A stretch of 64,000 nucleotides of DNA from Candidula unifasciata (Eukaryota > Mollusca > Gastropoda > Stylommatophora > Geomitridae), in NCBI GenBank assembly GCA_905116865.2, contig CAJHNH020000691.1, forward strand, positions 511,001 through 575,000, given 5' to 3'. Every line of letters begins with the position of its first letter. Position 1 is the first letter of the stretch. The notes beneath the pieces are model-generated. The model ran no database searches, was not told the DNA's origin, and worked only from the letters and a program-made list of their open reading frames with translations. Both the position numbers and the translations under genes were made by a program. This document shows, piece by piece, positions 58,996 through 64,000 of the stretch.

Positions 58996-60465
58996 GGTGC
59001 CAACCAGATAGCCTTTTCACTCATGGCTTTTCACGCTTCTATGTTGTTCCCTTGCTCCCAGAGGGCTTGACAACATCTAGCTTGTCATATACATCATCAG
59101 CTCACCATCCAGTGATTCGGCCAGTTCCTTTCTCGACACACCTGCATTACCCGAAGCGAAGATCCAAGGACACTAACTACCAGAGACATATAAAGCAATT
59201 CCTGCTCCTCCCCCACTCCCACACACACATACGCACACATACACGCACAAACACACACACACATACACACACACTCTCTCTATTTCAACCCCACCTCCAC
59301 CCAAAGCCTCCACTCATTTCGCTGGTAATAAACTCCGTTACAACGCCTACCGGGTCGGTATGCCACATAATAAAGGAGTATAAATGGCTACACCTCACTT
59401 CGTTTTAAGAAGCACAATTCAGATTACCTATGATATTCAGAAAATCGATGGGAAGACAGAAAGTAAGCAGGGTTAGATGTTATATTCTAATTACATCAGC
59501 CGCCCGTTGTTGCAACAAGCAGAGAGCACGACATAGCCTCAGGTGGTGGCTGCGAGCAGACGTGAACCACAGACTCCTTGTTTGAGGTTGCTTTCAGGGC
59601 TTCCAGATTTCACCCCCTGGCTGCGAAGCCGTGGCCAAACACGCGCTCTGAAGCTGACACCCGCACATAAACACGCGCACACAGCGTCCAGACACTCACG
59701 TTCGACCAAGTCAGGCTTCTGCGCGGGAGATACACATTCCCCAGGCAAGTGCGGACTCGTCAATCGATTTCTCCCCGCGAATGACGTCATCTTGCAGTAG
59801 TGCCAGACTGAAGCTTCTACAACAACGACCAGAAGACAACAAGATCAGCGTCGCTTGTGGACAGACTCTTTGTATTTCATACCCGGTTTTAATTCGCCAT
59901 TTTTTTTTAAATATTTTCTCAGCTCGACACACCCTTGGGCGTTGGATCTGAATCACAAAACTCTCTATAGGTATGTTGAACTTGTTGGTTATTTAATATT
60001 GCTATTTGATCACCGATCTTTTGCCTTGTCACCGCCTTTGTGTTGACGCCGATTCAAGGTTTATGCTAGAAGCGCGTAGCAAAGTGGCTTGTTTTCTTGT
60101 ATACCGATCTGCTAATTATATATCATAGGCGACCGAATCTCCTATTGGCTGACCGGTAGACGACCTCGTCGTAGGTCGGGAGAGTATTTGGGTCTGTTTC
60201 CTTTGATTGTATTAACACTGTATGAGTCATTTTTGGGGCTATTTGGTGGCGAGCAAACTTAAGACATTGTATATGGCGAAAAGAATCCAAGTCACAATTA
60301 TAACCAAAAGCTTTCTCTTCGGGGAGGCTCGTTGAACGAGACGATTTTATTCCGGCAAAACAAGGAAGGAAGAAAGAAGAAAGGGATAGTAACTCCCTTA
60401 CACTAGCTACAGGTTACATTACCGTAATTTGGTACCCCAGTATGTATGTATGTATGTATGTAAGT
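58996..60465. other. Intergenic; longest apparently unique, GC-richer stretch
   Basis: Contains (CA)n at 59219-59274 and a palindromic TGACGTCA at 59782-59789. A (TATG)n tract lies at 60440-60463. I find no ORF with recognisable domains; it could hold a promoter or first exon of a neighbouring gene, but nothing proves it. Confidence 0.4.
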
Positions 60466-60672
60466 TGTACCCCACCAGGACATCACACAAGCGATAAACA
60501 CCCGGTGACACAAAGTGCCATCTTGCGGATGAGAATCACCCGTGGAGAGGTCCCGCCAGCCCCGTTCAGTCACTAGGCCATATTTCAGGCCCGGCTATAT
60601 TTAGGACCCCCGGCAAAAGCCAGGGTGGGGATTCAAAATAACTTAAAAACTGCATCCCACATGGAGGTGACC
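60466..60672 (+). mobile_element. Dispersed repeat, family S5, best-preserved copy
   Basis: TACCCCACCAGGACATCACA, CAAGCGATAAACACCCGGTG, ACACAAAGTGCCATCTTGCG, GGAGAGGTCCCGCCAGCCCC, CAAAAGCCAGGGTGGGGATT and AACTGCATCCCACATGG. Confidence 0.85.
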
Positions 60673-60824
60673 TTACCCAAGTATAACAGTGCTACATGGC
60701 TGTAGGATAGAACGGGGTCTGTAAGGTTGGTACTGGTTTGATTCTTATCCGTCAGATGTTAATATCATTGACTGCAGGCCTGAAAGGAGGAAAAAAAAAC
60801 ACCAATAATACTAATACAAGTACA

Positions 60825-60995
60825 GGACCCTCTTTCCTGCCTTCAGACGTATTAGGTATATAGGGCCGGAACTATATTTTATAGACCAATCGACACTTTG
60901 TGGTGATGTGTTCGGCATCACACCGGCCGCCTATACTTTCCATAAATTTCCATCGCCATTTAAGGCATTGTCGACCCGGGAGCCGAGGTAAGTTT
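60825..60995 (-). mobile_element. tRNA-derived SINE, family S2, antisense 3' part
   Basis: CAGGACCCTCTTTCCTGCCT, TATATAGGGCCGGAACTATA, GGCATCACACCGGCCGCC and TCGACCCGGGAGCCGAGGTA. The S2 body runs into the following microsatellite. Confidence 0.78.
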
Positions 60996-61037
60996 AATAA
61001 ATAGTAATGATAAAATGAAAGAATGAAGGAAGGAAGA

Positions 61038-61495
<458 letters not shown>

Positions 61496-61849
61496 AAAAG
61501 GGAAATGGTTTAGATTTCATCAGGGTTTCGAGTTCTACCAAGCATAATATTCGTACTTGGAAAAGTTCCAGAAAGTAAAGACGGCAAATAGAGTGCTAAA
61601 TTTTCTAGAAAAAAAAAAAACAACTTACGATTGTCACCATGTGCCAGTTACTGCCCATAACTTTTTAGCTTACTGTTAGTTGCATTGCCTTTCAATCTTT
61701 ATGTTGTATTTTGAAACAAAAATGTATACTCTTTACTTGTTTGTTGTGTTTCATCTTCATTACATCATTATGATAATTTGTATCATCGTCCTCACTATTG
61801 TCATCATCCAGCCCGCTGACACAAAGAAAGATTGTGTTTGTGTGTGTGT

Positions 61850-61960
61850 GTGTGTGGGAGGGGGGGGGGAAGAGACTTCCCACACCCCTCCTTAAAAACT
61901 TTCTAGTTATAAATGGGGAGAGTGGGTTGGGGAGGGGGGGGGGGTGGGGGCACTGAGTCC
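61850..61960. repeat. (TG)n and G-rich runs
   Basis: (TG)n at 61834-61856 followed by two G runs (61860-61869 and 61934-61943). Confidence 0.85.
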
Positions 61961-62032
61961 CTCTCCTCGAAGATATTTTTGTAAAATGGCTAAAAAGCTC
62001 CCTTTAACTATCTAAATAAATTATCTTTAAAG

Positions 62033-62460
62033 TTAGTTGGTTGGGTTATCATCAGTGCATTCCGGACATGTCCATAGGTGCTCAGATCCTCCCCTCAGTA
62101 TGAACCCCATCCGATGGCTAATAGTACCAGTTCTATGTTGATTAACAAGTCTTTCGGGGTGTCTGGTGTGCGTCTCATTTTTTGCTATGCCGATCTCAGT
62201 TTCCATGTCTGCCATTCTGGTGAGTGATGTGGATTCACTGCCACCAAAGTCCTCTATCCTTCCCATTTCTCTGAGGGCATTAACAATATCAGCATGATCC
62301 ATAGGCTGACCGTCGGTAGTGATAGCGGATCCAGCCAACCTGTCAGCTCTTTCATTTCCATCGACGCCTACTTTTCCCGGAACAAAAATAAAGTGACTCC
62401 ACGCACAGGAGATTTCTGTAAAGATTCAAGTCATTGTCTTCGCACCAAACCTGCCTGAAC
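62033..62460 (-). mobile_element. RNase H LINE C-terminal part, open frame
   Basis: The minus strand reads WSHFIFVPGKVGVDGNERAD, RLAGSAITTDGQPMDHADIV, then NALREM through to GGSEHLWTCPECTDDNPTN and a stop. It contains the RNase H tail (PG..GV.GNERAD.LA) and a CPEC motif, without stops over about 120 codons. It is the best copy of the LINE family seen at 2005, 10400, 10765, 26075, 26825 and 58860. Confidence 0.88.
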
Positions 62461-62479
62461 CCTCCGGATCATACTCATT

Positions 62480-62600
62480 GAATCACTGAGTATACACCCG
62501 CATATCTTTAAAGTATTTATTTATACCGTTTGGTCTATGAAATATAGGTCTAGCCTTATATACCCATACGCCCGATGGCATGGAAAAGTGCCGTTTAATT
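62480..62600 (+). mobile_element. tRNA-derived SINE, family S2, 3' fragment
   Basis: TTGGTCTATGAAATATAGGT, CTAGCCTTATATACCC and GGCATGGAAAAGTGCCG. Confidence 0.6.
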
Positions 62601-63115
62601 TGGATATATTGTTCAGGCGTCTACCTTAATTTTAATCCAACGAAAACAACGTAAACCCGGTAGTTCACGGGAAAGTCCACTACTCTAGGGGTGTTTTCGT
62701 TTGAAATGAATTAGGCGGGACAATAGGAAGAGAAAGCCTGCATTCCTTGGCACGAAAATGAAACTGGTATTTGTCTGCCCTGACTGCATTGAAGACACTG
62801 ACTGACACCAAACTCAACCAGTAACACCCATAGCATATTAGTGTTCTCGGGAACTACCGGATTTCCTATGTTTGGGGCGAACTAAAATTAAAGTACCTCA
62901 TAATTTTGTTTTCTTTGTGTGTGTATTTCTTGTTTCATTGGTGCTCAGTTTTGCTACCAGTCAACTGATCTGTTGCTTTAATCTTTTTTTTTTCTGTCTC
63001 CTTTGCAACTTCTGTTACTGTTTTTGTTTTTTACATTAAAATCCTCAAACCACTATCTCTTTAGCCACAAAGTATAGTCTGTCAATGTTGCGTTATGATC
63101 GAAGATGTAATCATC
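62601..63115. other. Intergenic, nothing recognised
   Basis: No coding or repeat signal seen before the (TTC)n tract. Confidence 0.45.
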
Positions 63116-63116
63116 A

Positions 63117-63147
<31 letters not shown>

Positions 63148-63368
63148 CTTCTTCTTCTTCTTTCTTCTTCTTCTTCTTCTTCTTCTTCTTCTTCTTCTTC
63201 TTCTTCTTCTTCTTCTTCTTCTTCTTCTTCTTCTTCTTCTTCTTCTTTTTCTTCTTCTTCTTCTTCTTCTTCTTCTTCTTCTTCTTCTTCTTCTTCTTCT
63301 TCTTCTTCTTCTTCTTCTTCTTCTTCTTCTTCTTCTTCTTCTTCTTCTTCTTCTTCTTCTTCTTCTTC
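63116..63368. repeat. (TTC)n microsatellite, about 83 repeats
   Basis: Nearly pure TTC with small interruptions at about 63161 and 63246. The minus strand is (GAA)n. Confidence 0.97.
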
Positions 63369-64000
63369 TGCGTGTATCTGAAGATGTGAATGCGTTGTAC
63401 CCATTTACAGAATGACTGTGTTATTTGTGTCTTTTAGCCGATACATCCGACTTCTTTAGGTTTTAGTTTCCCGAGTTAGCCTTCCCAGGTTTGGGACTAG
63501 TCTAATTTGCATATTTTCACCTGTTGATGATAGTTTTTGGCTTTGTTCTCCCTCGTATCGGTCCTTTGACCCCATTTTCGGGATACGAAGAACAGTCCCA
63601 CCGCCCATTAACATGTATTTTGTAAAAGACTACTAATTAAAAGTGGGTCAAAATCGGACGTTTCTGATCGAAAGGCGAGGGTACAAAAAAGTAGATACTC
63701 GCAACAAGTCATTTGTAGCATACAGCTTAAAAAATTACGAACACCCAAATCGATTCAGCCCCCTTTTGAGTACAGATTGTTTTGACCTGCGCTGTCAGAT
63801 CTCATCAGGGTGTATTCAGAATCGTGAGATACGGGGCTTGTGTTTTGACCTTAGAGTGATGGTGGATAGCGTCCTTGCAGTAGATCAACAGATACGGCAT
63901 GGACAAGCAGAAGAAGGAATTCCAGAAGATAGCTATGATTTTAAAAAAAAATTTGTTTTTCTCATTTTCAGCCTGACTGGTAGCCAGAATTAGTTTGCTG
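63369..64000. other. Intergenic; S1 fragment and unexplained open frame
   Basis: 63545-63660 resembles S1 (AACAGTCCCACCGCCCATTA, AAGACTACTAATTAAAAGTG). A 116-codon plus frame (63643-63993) starts inside this repeat and shows no domain I know. Confidence 0.45.

Noticed and set aside
63643..63993. 116-codon plus frame at the right edge
   Set aside because: Starts inside an S1 fragment and lacks any recognisable motif; cannot be separated from chance.

Overview
The window is animal nuclear DNA. Its genes are split by long introns, it has no operon-like coding density, and it is packed with retroposons, DNA transposons, microsatellites and very long minisatellites. The one gene that can be supported has U2-type introns and encodes a bilaterian protein. 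The LINE, tRNA-SINE and SPIN-like content makes a mollusc, probably a gastropod, the best guess. That assignment is inference; no species is claimed.

The left half (about 1.5-32.3 kb, + strand) is one gene, the orthologue of TMTC4 (transmembrane O-mannosyltransferase targeting cadherins 4). I found 14 exons, and all 13 splice junctions keep phase. Together they give 604 codons including the stop, i.e. the C-terminal 603 residues: part of the multi-span membrane region, the DUF1736 core and seven TPR units. The 5' exons lie upstream of the window. Introns hold LINE fragments, three tRNA-like or dispersed SINE families, a SPIN-type hAT MITE with a perfect 8-bp target duplication, a piggyBac-type element inside a LINE RNase H domain, a long-inverted-repeat MITE, and tandem arrays with units of 34, 51, 40, 22, 21 and 41 bp.

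The right half (about 32.3-64 kb) shows no gene I can support. It holds arrays with units of 24, 25, 57 and 30 bp (the last two reach 0.7 and 3.1 kb), a hAT element near 40.2-40.9 kb, LINE 3' fragments, more SINEs, and long microsatellites: (TA)n, (CT)n, (GACA)n, (GAAA)n/(GACA)n and (TTC)n. Most long open frames in the window (up to 1005 codons) are products of tandem repeats whose unit is divisible by three or lacks stop codons; they are not genes.

Tandem repeats make up roughly a fifth of the window. The most interesting points are the SPIN-like element, the piggyBac-in-LINE nesting with a readable RNase H frame across the TTAA site, the duplicated intron/exon border of TMTC4 that leaves decoy exons, and the hairpin-forming and CRE-like intronic arrays.
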